DNA of 64,000 bases, from positions 11,818,745-11,882,744 of the forward strand of contig OX442415.1 in assembly GCA_949361645.1 (NCBI GenBank), read 5' to 3'. Origin of the DNA: Spongilla lacustris (taxonomy: Eukaryota; Porifera; Demospongiae; Spongillida; Spongillidae). Below the pieces are notes generated by a model. That model did no database searches and had not been told where the DNA came from. It saw nothing but the letters and a program-made list of their open reading frames with translations. Made by a program: the position numbers and the translations under genes. How positions within the stretch are numbered: position 1 is the stretch's first letter; each line of letters starts with the position of its first letter. This document shows positions 1 to 17,106 of this stretch, piece after piece.

Positions 1-646
1 TATTACTTAGGGCTAAAGGTGAGCATACATGATTGAGCAAGTACGCTGTAGAGCTGGAATAAATATTAACAATAATTAAACTCTATGATTGACAGTCTAA
101 TTTCAAGTGAATAAGAATGACTTAGAAATCTCCAGCTTAGAATATCAAATCATAGCTATATACAGGGTGTTTCTCAATCAAGGAAAGTTGTTTATAAATT
201 AAACACAATTAGTTAATTAACTGATAATTGTAAAAATTTCTAGCAGCAAAAGAAGATATGCTGGTGAAAAAAAGAATTAATAATTAATATTGATAAAAGT
301 CTCAAGACCCTATTCAATTAACTACTTCCATTTAGAAGTTATTCAAAATTGAAATCTTAATTTTATGAATGTACTTGATTTAGGGGCCCATTGCATCTTG
401 ATTTAGTGGTTTTAATTTATTAATAAATTTGGCAAGGTGTTATAAAATTCAAGCAAATGTTAGAGCTTTTGGATGCCTCTTAATGATTATTTGAAGTATT
501 AATTTTTAAATTGATATTTAATTTGTTTGAGCAAATTAGCAACAATAATCTGTTAATTAACTGTTTGTGGTAAGTTAGTATGGTATTACATTTAGACTAT
601 TCTTCACCACTGCTTACATGTGGCTCCCCCCTTCAGTGTGCTTCTG
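1..646. other. AT-rich intergenic sequence upstream of the TRIM-NHL gene
   Basis: No gene is seen here. Most of the stretch (about 162-575) is a truncated copy of an AT-rich inverted-repeat element described separately. A CTTCAG just before 636 could be a 3' splice site for a 5' UTR exon joined shortly before the start codon at 647. No TATA box or other promoter element can be assigned. Confidence 0.5.
162..575 (+). mobile_element. Truncated copy of the CAGGGTGTTTCTCAATCAAG MITE family
   Basis: The left end reads TACAGGGTGTTTCTCAATCA, the same terminus as the complete copy at 3381-3843. The body shares internal blocks with copies at 52309-53235 and 63009-63542, for example the motif around 'gagcttttggatgcctc' at about 463-480. 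The right terminal repeat is missing: the similarity stops near 575 after 'taactgtttgtgg'. It encodes nothing and is a non-autonomous TA-flanked element or its remnant. Confidence 0.6.
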
Positions 647-2812
647 ATGGAACAGTATTCACGCACAACCTGTGGGGTGTGCTCCCAGCTTTACAAGGAT
701 CCTAGAATGTTACCATGTTTGCACTCCTTCTGTCTGCAATGCCTCCATCATGAGATAGAGAAAAGTGGTTCCCAACAAGCGTTCAAATGTCCCACCTGTG
801 CACAAAACACGAGCATCCCATCGGGAGGGGCCAGTGTCCTCCCTCAGGACCTTCGTCTTGGATTTGAGGTAGAGGTAGCCGGATACGTATCAAAGATTGT
901 CAGCGGCAACGAGGTGTGTTGTGACCATTGCATAGAAGTAAATGGTGGCCCTGCTGTGGTGTTCTGCTGTACATGTTGTCAGTTCCTTTGCAAGCCCTGT
1001 CATAAATACCACAAACGTGGTCGCCAGCAGTCCAGTCACATAATGATTGGCCTGGATCTGGAAGGAGCCAAGCTATTGCAGGCCACCATGAAACCACATG
1101 AAAAATCGTGCACACTTCATAACCTGGTGTTAGATGTCTACTGTGAAACGTGTAAGTTCCTGTGCTGTCCAAGGTGTATCCTCGTGGACCATAAAGATCA
1201 TGCATGGTGTAATCTTGTCAATGTTGCTGTCAGCCATAGAGATGAAATGAATAGTGCATTGAACGCTACGAATGAGGTCGTGACTAAGCTTACTGGAGCC
1301 ATTGAAGGAAATGACAAGAAATTAGTAAAATTAGAGATTTCCAAAAGGAGTGGTATTGTAGCCATTGACAGCATGTTCGAAATGCTCCAACAAACCTTAC
1401 AGAAAAGGAAGGAGGCATTATTGACGGAATTAGAGGCTATGTCACTGTCAAAGACGACTGCTCTGTCTCTTCAGAAAGAACAGTTTGAGAAGACACTGGA
1501 GAACATTGGTCGCTACACATGCGTAGTCTCCCGTATCCTCCAAACCTACACTGACCAAGAACTGGTTGCTCTCGAGGGTCTGGGGCCCACTGAATTGAAG
1601 GCTACTCTGAAGATGGTTGACAATATGTTCCTACTTCCAGTTCAACATAGTGATATATCTGTGTCGTTGCAGAAAAGTGGATTTTTAAGAGAAGTGTTGA
1701 AAATTGGTAACATTTTGGAGTACTCACCATCATCATCTGAGAGCTCATTGATATCTTCATCGATAGCCAAGGAGAAAACCAGGTTCCGTGCTAAATTAGA
1801 GACAAAGGCTACAAATGGAGGGAGCTACCCCTATGGTGGTTTAGAGGTGAAAGCTGAGTTAATAGATAAGTCACATGATGGACCAGTTATTTCAGGAGAG
1901 GTGGAGGACCATGGAGATGGTACATACACCATCACCCTCACCCCTCGGATTGCTGGTCCTCACCAGCTGGTTGTCACAATGGATGATGGTCAGCATGTAC
2001 AGAACAGTCCTCATAACCTTGATGTGAGACCTAAATGTGACTACCGCACGCTATGCACTGCAGCCCAACAAGTGATCAAATGTGACCTTCCACTGTGTGT
2101 GGCTGTTCATGACAACGGTAACATATATGTAGGGAGTGATACCAAGTGCATTTATGTTTTTAAGCAGTCAGGTGAACGCATGAAAGCCATAGGTCCGTTT
2201 GGTAGACCAACAGACATTACCATCAAGCGAAATATGTTGTATGTTGCCGATCAAGATAACAGTTGCGTACAGAAGCTGACGGCAGAAGGCAGGTTTCTGC
2301 AAACGATTGGCGAGAAGGGATTAGGCCCAGGACAGCTCATGCAGCCAGTGGCAGTGGTAGTTGACTCAAGTGATCGACTGATCGTTTCAGATTTCGAGAC
2401 CCACCACGTACAGATATTTAATCAAAATGGTGATTATTTATTCACCATCGACGGCAATGGCAGAGCCAAAAATGCTTTTCAGCAGCCGTGGGGACTGTGC
2501 TTAGATCTGTATGGAAATATTCATGTTGCAGTTCATGGCTCTAACAGCGTCAACGTCTTCACAAAGGAAGGTGTCTACGTCAGAATGCTTGATGATTTAA
2601 TGGGTCCATCAGGAATAGCTGTTGATGATGAAGGATATAGCATAGTTTCTGAGTATGGGGGCAATTGCTTCTCTATTTTTGATCCCCAAGGAAACAAGAT
2701 CCACATGCTGGGGAATCTGAACTATCCTTTTGGTCTTGTGCTAGATCCCTCAGGTAGTGTTCTGTATATTGCTGACCATCACGCCAACTCTGTATTGAAA
2801 TATTCTACATAA
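647..2812 (+). CDS. TRIM-NHL protein (RING, two B-boxes, coiled coil, filamin, NHL)
   Basis: Intronless 721-aa reading frame starting at the ATG at 647; the open frame extends upstream only through a non-ATG codon. Residues 9-51 form a C3HC4 RING (C9, C12, C24, H26, C29, C32, C48, C51), expected to give E3 ubiquitin-ligase activity. Two B-box zinc fingers follow at about 88-135 and 150-195. A coiled coil spans about 200-290, a filamin/ABP280-type immunoglobulin repeat about 375-470, and six NHL-type beta-propeller blades run to the C terminus. This order is that of the TRIM2/3/71 (LIN-41) class, whose members act as ubiquitin ligases and RNA- or cargo-binding regulators. A specific ortholog cannot be named because invertebrates, sponges included, often have lineage-specific expansions. 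An ATTAAA at 2848 could be the poly(A) signal. A decayed partial copy lies at 4209-4620. Confidence 0.93.
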   Translation: MEQYSRTTCGVCSQLYKDPRMLPCLHSFCLQCLHHEIEKSGSQQAFKCPTCAQNTSIPSGGASVLPQDLRLGFEVEVAGYVSKIVSGNEVCCDHCIEVNGGPAVVFCCTCCQFLCKPCHKYHKRGRQQSSHIMIGLDLEGAKLLQATMKPHEKSCTLHNLVLDVYCETCKFLCCPRCILVDHKDHAWCNLVNVAVSHRDEMNSALNATNEVVTKLTGAIEGNDKKLVKLEISKRSGIVAIDSMFEMLQQTLQKRKEALLTELEAMSLSKTTALSLQKEQFEKTLENIGRYTCVVSRILQTYTDQELVALEGLGPTELKATLKMVDNMFLLPVQHSDISVSLQKSGFLREVLKIGNILEYSPSSSESSLISSSIAKEKTRFRAKLETKATNGGSYPYGGLEVKAELIDKSHDGPVISGEVEDHGDGTYTITLTPRIAGPHQLVVTMDDGQHVQNSPHNLDVRPKCDYRTLCTAAQQVIKCDLPLCVAVHDNGNIYVGSDTKCIYVFKQSGERMKAIGPFGRPTDITIKRNMLYVADQDNSCVQKLTAEGRFLQTIGEKGLGPGQLMQPVAVVVDSSDRLIVSDFETHHVQIFNQNGDYLFTIDGNGRAKNAFQQPWGLCLDLYGNIHVAVHGSNSVNVFTKEGVYVRMLDDLMGPSGIAVDDEGYSIVSEYGGNCFSIFDPQGNKIHMLGNLNYPFGLVLDPSGSVLYIADHHANSVLKYST

Positions 2813-4208
2813 TGCACGAAATGTTGAGCATTTATCTTTGAACTTCAATTAAATTTGTTCTCCAACTCATGATGCTGCCAATTAAGATATCATATTCAGC
2901 TGCATAAACGACTAGAGGGTGATATAGTTTGGCTCGGCATGTATATGTATGTGCAAGTCATGTCAATCATGCACTCATATTATATGCATGGCCGGGGACT
3001 GCATGATGCTCAGAACTGGTACTAGATGTATTATTTCCCACTTAACAACACACCCACTTATATACTGCAAACATAATTACAATTATTTTAATGGATAAGG
3101 ATATTATATCCATTTACATAATTACACGGCATAATATTCAGTTATAAAAGGCATATACTAATAATTAATTATGTATAATAATCACATAACAGTTATGCTG
3201 CCTCATCAGGAGAGCCCTTGCATTGCAGCGTGCCAGGGTCATATAACTGAGCTGGCAATCACCTTTGACTTTGAATTGGTTCATTGTATCTAGTGGCAAG
3301 ACGTAGAAAGCCTCTTGCGCTTCTATGTCCCATGCTCCATAGGACTATGTCGGGGAATACAGCATTTACCATCGTAATTATACAGGGTGTTTCTCAATCA
3401 AGGAAAATCGTTTAAATTAACCACAAACAGTTAACTAACTGAAAATTGTTGCTAAATAACGCGGGCTTAATTGTTGATGTAAACAAACTAAATATAATCT
3501 TAATAATTAATTAACTAAAATCAAGAAATAAAATTTAACTAAAACGGATTAATAATTCCTTATAACACGTAAAATCATACAGTTTTAGAGGTATCCAAAC
3601 CCTCCTACACTTTCTTGAATTTTAACAATATTAACTTGCCGAATTTATTAATAAATTCAAAACACTGAATATCAAGATTTTAATTTTAAATAACTTCTAA
3701 ACGGAAGTAGTTAATTAAATACAGTTTGCAGCTATCAACTAGCCACCCATCCTAAATGTATTAACATTAATTGAACTTTTACCAAAAAGTAACTGCTTGT
3801 GGATAATTTATAAATAATTTTACTTGATTGAGAAACACCTGTACATACAATGATATATGCAGTGATTATAAAATTAGTTTTAATAAAAAATATAGTACAT
3901 GCATGCATGCATGCATGTATACTCGAAATTATAAATATGCAATAACGCGGAACTGAAACAACAGGCGGCTCATGCAGACAACTGTGACATGTTAAAACAA
4001 CAGACAACACGTTACTCGACACATATGCATAGCGTCAACAGGCACCATGTTATGCGGAACTGATACAATAGGGAAACAAGGAACAAAGGACAACAACGCT
4101 GGAAAGATAGGATCACAAAGTTCATAAAACATGCGTTCTTGGCCAACTTTAACTACAAATATATTGGGGGGGAAGGGGGAGGGGGCATACAGGTGAACCA
4201 TTGTAGAT
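2813..4208. other. Intergenic region containing a complete MITE
   Basis: No coding sequence is supported. The stretch holds the 3' flank of the TRIM-NHL gene and a complete TA-flanked inverted-repeat element at 3381-3843. The short open frames on the minus strand (about 3735-4201) run through AT-rich repeat DNA and show no domain or codon bias. Confidence 0.6.
3381..3843. mobile_element. Complete MITE of the CAGGGTGTTTCTCAATCAAG family
   Basis: The termini are inverted: TACAGGGTGTTTCTCAATCA at the left and TTGATTGAGAAACACCTGTA at the right, flanked by TA, as expected for a Tc1/mariner-type target duplication. The element is about 460 bp, AT-rich and has no transposase. Subterminal blocks (TTAACCACAAACAG and its complement near the other end) are also inverted. 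Three more copies occur in this window. Confidence 0.75.
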
Positions 4209-4620
4209 CTGCCTCCTCCCCATCCCCATCAGACTGCTTGTCCTCACCAGCTGGTCATTACAATTGATGGTCATCATAACCAGAAACAAACCTCATGACC
4301 TTGATGTGAGATCTAAACATGATCATGACTACCAGTGATTGTGTGTGTACTCATACCGAGGTGTTTATTGTTACAAAAGTACCGTAGTCCAATAGAGCAA
4401 TTGTCATAAATGATAGAGGCTATCCAAATGTTATATAATATGTTTGTTGCTGAATGTGATGATTGTCTCTCCATCTTTAATTTGATCCTTGCAGAGATCC
4501 AATACTACAGTGAGAACTCTGACCCATCCCAGGGGAATTGCACTAGATCCCAGGGGTGTGTAGGTATAACTGTGGTGCTGACACTGTATTGAAGTATTCT
4601 TCGTAGTGTAAGGATGATGC
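4209..4620 (+). pseudogene. Decayed 3' fragment of a TRIM-NHL gene
   Basis: Two blocks resemble the intact gene at 647-2812. Block 4230-4337 matches the end of its filamin repeat (for example 'ctcaccagctggt' and 'catgaccttgatgtgaga'). Block 4490-4610 matches its last NHL blade and stop region (for example 'ctgtattgaagtattct' just before the stop). The DNA between is short and scrambled, and the reading frame is broken. This is a relic of a tandem duplication followed by internal deletion. Confidence 0.6.
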
Positions 4621-4916
4621 AATGTTTATAATAGTGAGGATATAAGGACGATGTAGTGATTCATAATATTCATTGTTACGTAAAAAACAAAACGCGTTTG
4701 AATTGTATAATGACTGTGTACAGTGATCCAATGATGTAATACTGCCATGTTGTGCATGTACATGCAGTAAACACTAATATAAATGGTGTGTGTATGGAGA
4801 GACGTTTGCATGGTAAAAAGACATACTTCATCAATTCTTTACAAAGTAGGATATTATAATTATTACAATAACAAATGCCACTGCCGCACTGTCCAGATGC
4901 TTTGCCTACATGCAGA

Positions 4917-5078
4917 GCCTGTAGGACATATGCACACGTGTGTCCTGTAGGACATGTGCACACGTGTGTCCTGTAGGACATGTGCACACGTGTGTCCTGT
5001 AGGACATGTGCACACGTGTGTCCTGTAGGACATGTGCACACGTGTGTCCTGTAGGACATGTGCACACGTGTGTCCCGT
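4917..5078. repeat. 26-bp tandem repeat built of palindromes, about 6 copies
   Basis: The unit is 'gtgtgtcctgtaggacatgtgcacac' in cyclic form. It contains the perfect 10-bp palindrome CACACGTGTG, the palindrome TGTGCACA and the near-palindrome TGTCCTGTAGGACA, so each unit is two or three back-to-back dyads. The copies are nearly identical; the first is slightly diverged. Confidence 0.9.
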
Positions 5079-6030
5079 AGATTAGACTGTTTCCGATGCT
5101 TTATGGGTGTGTGGAAATATTATTATGTATTGTACTCCCAAGAAAAATAATGATTGATATACCAAACTGCAGGACTTACCTAGATACACTGTTACTTCTC
5201 TCATTCTTACATGCCCCTCCCACATCTCTCGTGCCCCTCCCACATCTCTCTAGTGCCCCTCCCACATCTCTATAGTGCTCCTCCCCCATCTCTAGTGCCC
5301 CTCCTTATTTTGCACCTCCAAGTCCCAGCCAAATAGGACAAGCATGCTACCATAGCAACATGCCATAGCGCAATATGCCATGCAATGATATCACATAGCT
5401 AAGTACTCCCATGCTTTAAAAGAAATGACATCATAACATATAAATAGACACTTACAATAAAATCTACATAACAATTATAAAAGACAGAAAGTGACATACA
5501 TATAAGATACTTGGAGCATGTAAGGGCTGGGTGTGTGTGTGTATGTGTGTGGAGAGCTCCAAGACAGAGAAGGTTTAAGATAATACCAGTCCAGCTGTGA
5601 TGATGGTTTCATATTTGTTTTTAAAAAGGACAAAGATGATGATGTTCCAGTCCTCAGTACAACATTGTTCTTCTGCGATCTGTGTGTAGTGGTGTGTAGA
5701 GGGTTAATATTTTCCCGTGTGCAGAGGGTTAAATTAAGGGTTATGAGTGCCCGTGTTCAGAGGGTTAATGTAACGGTTATGGGTGCCTGTGTGCTGAGGG
5801 TTAATGTGAAGATTACATACATGGAAAAGGAGACTAGTGTTGTGTACATAGTGTACCTAATGTGGTCAGCTTCATGCCCACTAATTCATCACACATATCA
5901 GAGCCAGTCTTACCCAAAATTTAGCACACACCCACACGTACACATACCTATTTTAAAACATATGGAATGCATGGAGGGTGTTAGCAGCTGACATTAGCAC
6001 AACATGCCACTAATTAGGGTGTAAAGTGGC

Positions 6031-6266
6031 CTCAGCCCCAGCCCCAGCCCCAGCCCCTGCCCCAGCCTCAGCCCCAGCCTCAGCCCCAGCCCCAGCCTCA
6101 GCCCCAGCCCCAGCCTCAGCCCCTGCCACAGCCCCAGCCCCAGCCTCAGCCTCAGCCCCAGCCCCAGCCCCAGCCTCAGCCTCAGCCTCAGCCCCAGCCC
6201 CAGCCCCAGCCTCAGCCTCAGCCCCAGCCTCAGCCCCAGCCCCAGCCCCAGCCTCAGCCCCAGCCT
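6031..6266. repeat. Hexanucleotide CCCCAG/CCTCAG array in the kinase 3' region
   Basis: About 39 tandem hexamers, mainly CCCCAG and CCTCAG, end a few bases from the stop codon of the CDK gene at 6273. In the sense of the kinase mRNA this is (CTGGGG/CTGAGG)n, a G-rich tract that would lie in the 3' UTR. It is open in several frames (poly-Ala/Pro/Ser or Ala/Gly/Glu), but no evidence supports translation. Confidence 0.85.
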
Positions 6267-6272
6267 TCAAGG

Positions 6273-13526
<7,254 letters not shown>

Positions 13527-13880
13527 TTGCAAAGGGGTTGGAAGAAACGTTGTAGCTCGTCTAGTCCTGGCGCGGCTCTCGTATTGCTGGGGATTCACTA
13601 ACCACGCCACCCCCTTTGTGCAATTGCCGTATGCTTACGTTAACAATTTATTTTTTTTAATTCATGAATATAATATTCGAGCGTTGGATAATTGTTATAG
13701 TATAATTACAATTACATATTATTTCAATTATTAACTATTTATTTAACCGGCTTTAGGTGCTATATATATAGCTATTTGCATGTGTGCGTTACATGTATTT
13801 AAGATGAGCAGTGAACGTGCACCAGTTCGCTTGATTAAATAATGGAAATATTCGTACGTGTATTATTAATATTATAACGG

Positions 13881-14074
13881 ATACACGGCCACGTGAATCA
13901 GATCCGCTACCCAAAGGTCGTGATTCAGTCATGAAGCGGACTTAATTTCCTGAAATTTACTGACCTTGTTCCGAATACTATTGAATTCTATTGGAAATTA
14001 AGTCCGCTTCACGGCTGAATCACGACCTTTGGGTAGCGGATCTGATTCACTTAGCGTAAGAATTGGCCGTGTAT
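13881..14074. mobile_element. Hairpin MITE with about 58-bp inverted arms
   Basis: The outer ends are ATACACGGCCA and TGGCCGTGTAT, giving TA-flanked termini. Inside, a nearly perfect arm at 13892-13950 (starting GTGAATCAGATCCGCTACCC) is repeated inverted at about 13990-14050. The roughly 40-bp centre is unique. No transposase. It is a typical Tc1/mariner-type non-autonomous element. Confidence 0.8.
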
Positions 14075-14185
14075 AAGTAGCTTTAAAAAATAATCTAAGT
14101 ACATGCCACTGAAAATTGTATTGCAAAGGATTTTATGGTTTTTATATACCGGGTATTTATATCATATATATGGGGAAACTAATGT

Positions 14186-14900
14186 ATAATTATAATAATG
14201 ATGTATAAAAAATCCTTTGGGTCCAAGTTGGGTTTGAATCATTATAACAATCGACTATCTATTTTCAGCACAGGTAAAATACATATTAGGGTCTTATACA
14301 CTAGCCAGCAGTATTGATACCCCCACCGGGTTCATAACTTTCGGTAGGAGTTATAAAATCGCTTCAAAGTCGGTTTGTAAGTAGAGCGGTCCTTTACCTA
14401 TCGATTTAGTTGTTCTGTTCGTTTTTTTCATGTGACTGTCATCCTTTACGGAGATACAGTTGAACAAACTGCGGGCACGTTTTCGTGCTCGATTCGCGCC
14501 AAAATAAAGATTTGGACAAATTGCGTCCCGCTCATTGCCGGTATGGGGAGGCGAGGATTATATCATTGGCGCGCGAATCAAGTGCACGTTGTTTAGTTCA
14601 ACTGTATCTCGGATGATATATAAAGATCAATGAACAGAACAATCGGCTAATAGCTAAGGGACCCCAGGCTCTATAATTTTCAGTAATCGATTTGATCACT
14701 CCTATCGCGGGTTAACGTTTGAACCCGGTGGGGTATCGGACGTTGGGTCGTTGCAATACTGGCCGGACTAGTGGAAGACCCCAAAATGTATTTTACCATT
14801 GAGAAATGGTGTTGTATGAACTGTTGAAAATATAGCATTTAGCGTTCGGAGGATATAATGATTCAAACGCAAAGGATTTTTATAAGTAACATAATTATAA
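14186..14900. mobile_element. Foldback element with about 300-bp imperfect arms
   Basis: The left part (from 'tataattataataatg' through 'aatcctttgg' and 'gtttgaatcattataac') reappears inverted at the right end ('ataatgattcaaacgcaaag' to 'ataattata'). Blocks in the same order on both arms include 'ggtaaaatacat', 'accccaccgggttca', 'tgttctgttc' and 'gagatacagttgaac'. The centre (about 14490-14590) is not repeated. A single diverged arm of the same family lies at 40330-40690. Confidence 0.75.
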
Positions 14901-15276
14901 AAAGACCATATAGGAAGTTTTCTTGGAAACCGTCCTAATTATAACGTATACGCGTATAGTTTCAATATCGATCGCTGGTGTTATACTGTATATTATTGCG
15001 GACGTGCGAGAGCATAGTTATATATATATATATATTATTATTATATATATATATATATTATTATATAATATATATATTAATATATATATATATCTTGCGG
15101 GTCTGCGGGACTGCTGGAGTACTGAATAAGGCATTACGTAAGGATAATGATCGCAATGTCACATGGCTACATGCATTTGTAAATGCATCGCGTATGACGT
15201 AATCATGACGTCCTATAGATGGACTTGGATTTGTTCTGTATACGGATGCCCAACATTAATATATTGCCAGGTACAT

Positions 15277-15324
15277 GTACATATCCGGACAGCCGGTTGT
15301 GTAACCGGCTGTCCGGATATGTAC
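15277..15324. repeat. Perfect 22-bp inverted repeat with 4-base loop
   Basis: The arms GTACATATCCGGACAGCCGG(TT) at 15277-15298 and their exact complement at 15303-15324 are separated by GTGT. It lies outside any gene seen. Confidence 0.9.
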
Positions 15325-17106
15325 CTGGCTGTTCCGTTTCAATGCATTAGATAATAGTTGTCCGTTTACACAACCGTTCAGGAGGCCATAATGTGCCTCA
15401 GCTGCAGTGGGTGAACAAGAGAGATTAGAAAACAATGCTTTGGGTTGTCTCCAAAGAGGTTGGATATGTGTCCCTCTCGTAGTCGAGGCATAGGGAGGCT
15501 GGGGAATCAACATTCTCGAGAATTGCTAGGCGCTTGGCCATCCTCTCCCACTCCTCCAATACTGAAGCGCTATTATTGCCGCGCGCCTCGGCACTGTTGT
15601 GATGCGGCAAAGTGCCCGAGCCCTCCTACTTTACGTAATGCTTGTACGTTGTTAATAGCTCATTACCACATTATTACGTAATTTTAAAAAAATGATGTTT
15701 ACACACTTAAATATGCTTATTAAAACTCAACATTACTAGCCTCAAAGTAAACTATGACTTTAAATTTTCTATTCAACTTAATTTTGTTTCCGCATTTATT
15801 TATTTATTTATTAACCAATACTTAACTTAAATATTTTAATTAAATTGTACTCTACATTAACAATTTATATCTTGCAGTAATAGTCCATGCTGTAGCAATA
15901 TTTGCAGCACATGCAGTGTGCATATTTTTAAGTTGATTCGTTGAATTGTTCTAAAATAACTTATACAGGTAATTTGAAAAAGAACACCCACATATTCAGG
16001 ATCCAAAACTAGTTAAAACTAAAGATAATGGACACCATCATAATTAGAATAGGTAAACAATAGCGCAAATTTTTATACCTCTCTCTTATAGTAAGTTTTT
16101 TTATAACGTAGTTTTTATTTTCATCTTGGATAATATGTCCACACACATTAAAATCTGTTATATGACCTAAACTCTTCCACCAATTTCTGGTACTGGACTG
16201 TTTGCTAGTACTAATTACACTCCCTTTTAAAAAAAAAATTATGGTCTGCAGATGATGTACGCTAACACTGTATAATAATTTTGGATTCAGTGATAAGGTG
16301 AGCAATGGGTAGGTGGGCAATACATCTACAGTACATACACTCATTCCGTATACTACTGTATATTGCGTCACCACACGACATAAATCCTGGACAAAAATCC
16401 CTTTTTTAAAAGGCAATAAAACACTCGAATAGTTCATGAATGTCTGGAAGAGTTATATTGCCACTAATGTTAATTGCACACCAAGTGTTTGGTGCCCGTA
16501 CTGGTCATGTGAGGTGCTAGTCCCCCTCAGGTGATCCAGCGAAGTTGTTGCATGGACCATATACCAGAGAGCTATACTAGCTGGAAGGGGAGGAGACATA
16601 TAAAGTGTGCACTCGTTGATCTCCTTAAGCACTGTGACAATGTATGTACCTGTTGGCATAGTTGGCCTGAGGCTAGGCTCGCACAATTACATCACTAGAA
16701 CTGTTTGTAATTAATGGCCCATTAATTTCATTGATTTCCCATTAATTTAATTTTGCCCGTAGTTTGCAGACTGTGTAACCTTGCTTAACCCTAAGCCATT
16801 AGTATGGTGTAACCACAATCCTCGACCCCTCTCGCATGCAGCATGTGTGTGTGTGGTGGGGGGGAGGGGGAATGTGTGCGTGTGTGTTTACTATAGTAGT
16901 ATGGAGACAAAAATATATTTCAAACATGAGGCTAGGCAAACATCACTGGGCTGATCCACAAGGTCAAAGGTCACATTGTCACAGCTGTGATATAGGAGGG
17001 AGAGGTATTAAACTACACTTGGGCATCTTTAGAGGTGACATCGTAAGGAGGTGGGGGGTTCCCCTGTCTCCAATAAGGGGAGGCACCCTCCATACCAAAT
17101 TGGTGC

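Larger units (their letters stand above)
4621..6272. other. Intergenic region with two minisatellites
   Basis: No gene is supported. It contains a 26-bp palindromic tandem repeat (4917-5078), a short imperfect tandem 'gcccctcccacatctct' array near 5210-5300, and a hexanucleotide array (6031-6266) directly downstream of the kinase stop codon. Open frames here are by-products of the repeats. Confidence 0.6.
13527..17106. other. Intergenic region with inverted-repeat elements
   Basis: No coding sequence is supported. It holds a compact hairpin MITE (13881-14074), a long foldback element (14186-14900), an AT-rich microsatellite (15018-15093), a perfect 22-bp hairpin (15277-15324), and AT-rich DNA to the 3' end of the first NADAR gene. 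The longest open frame (16009-16437, minus) has no recognisable domain and poor composition. Confidence 0.6.
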
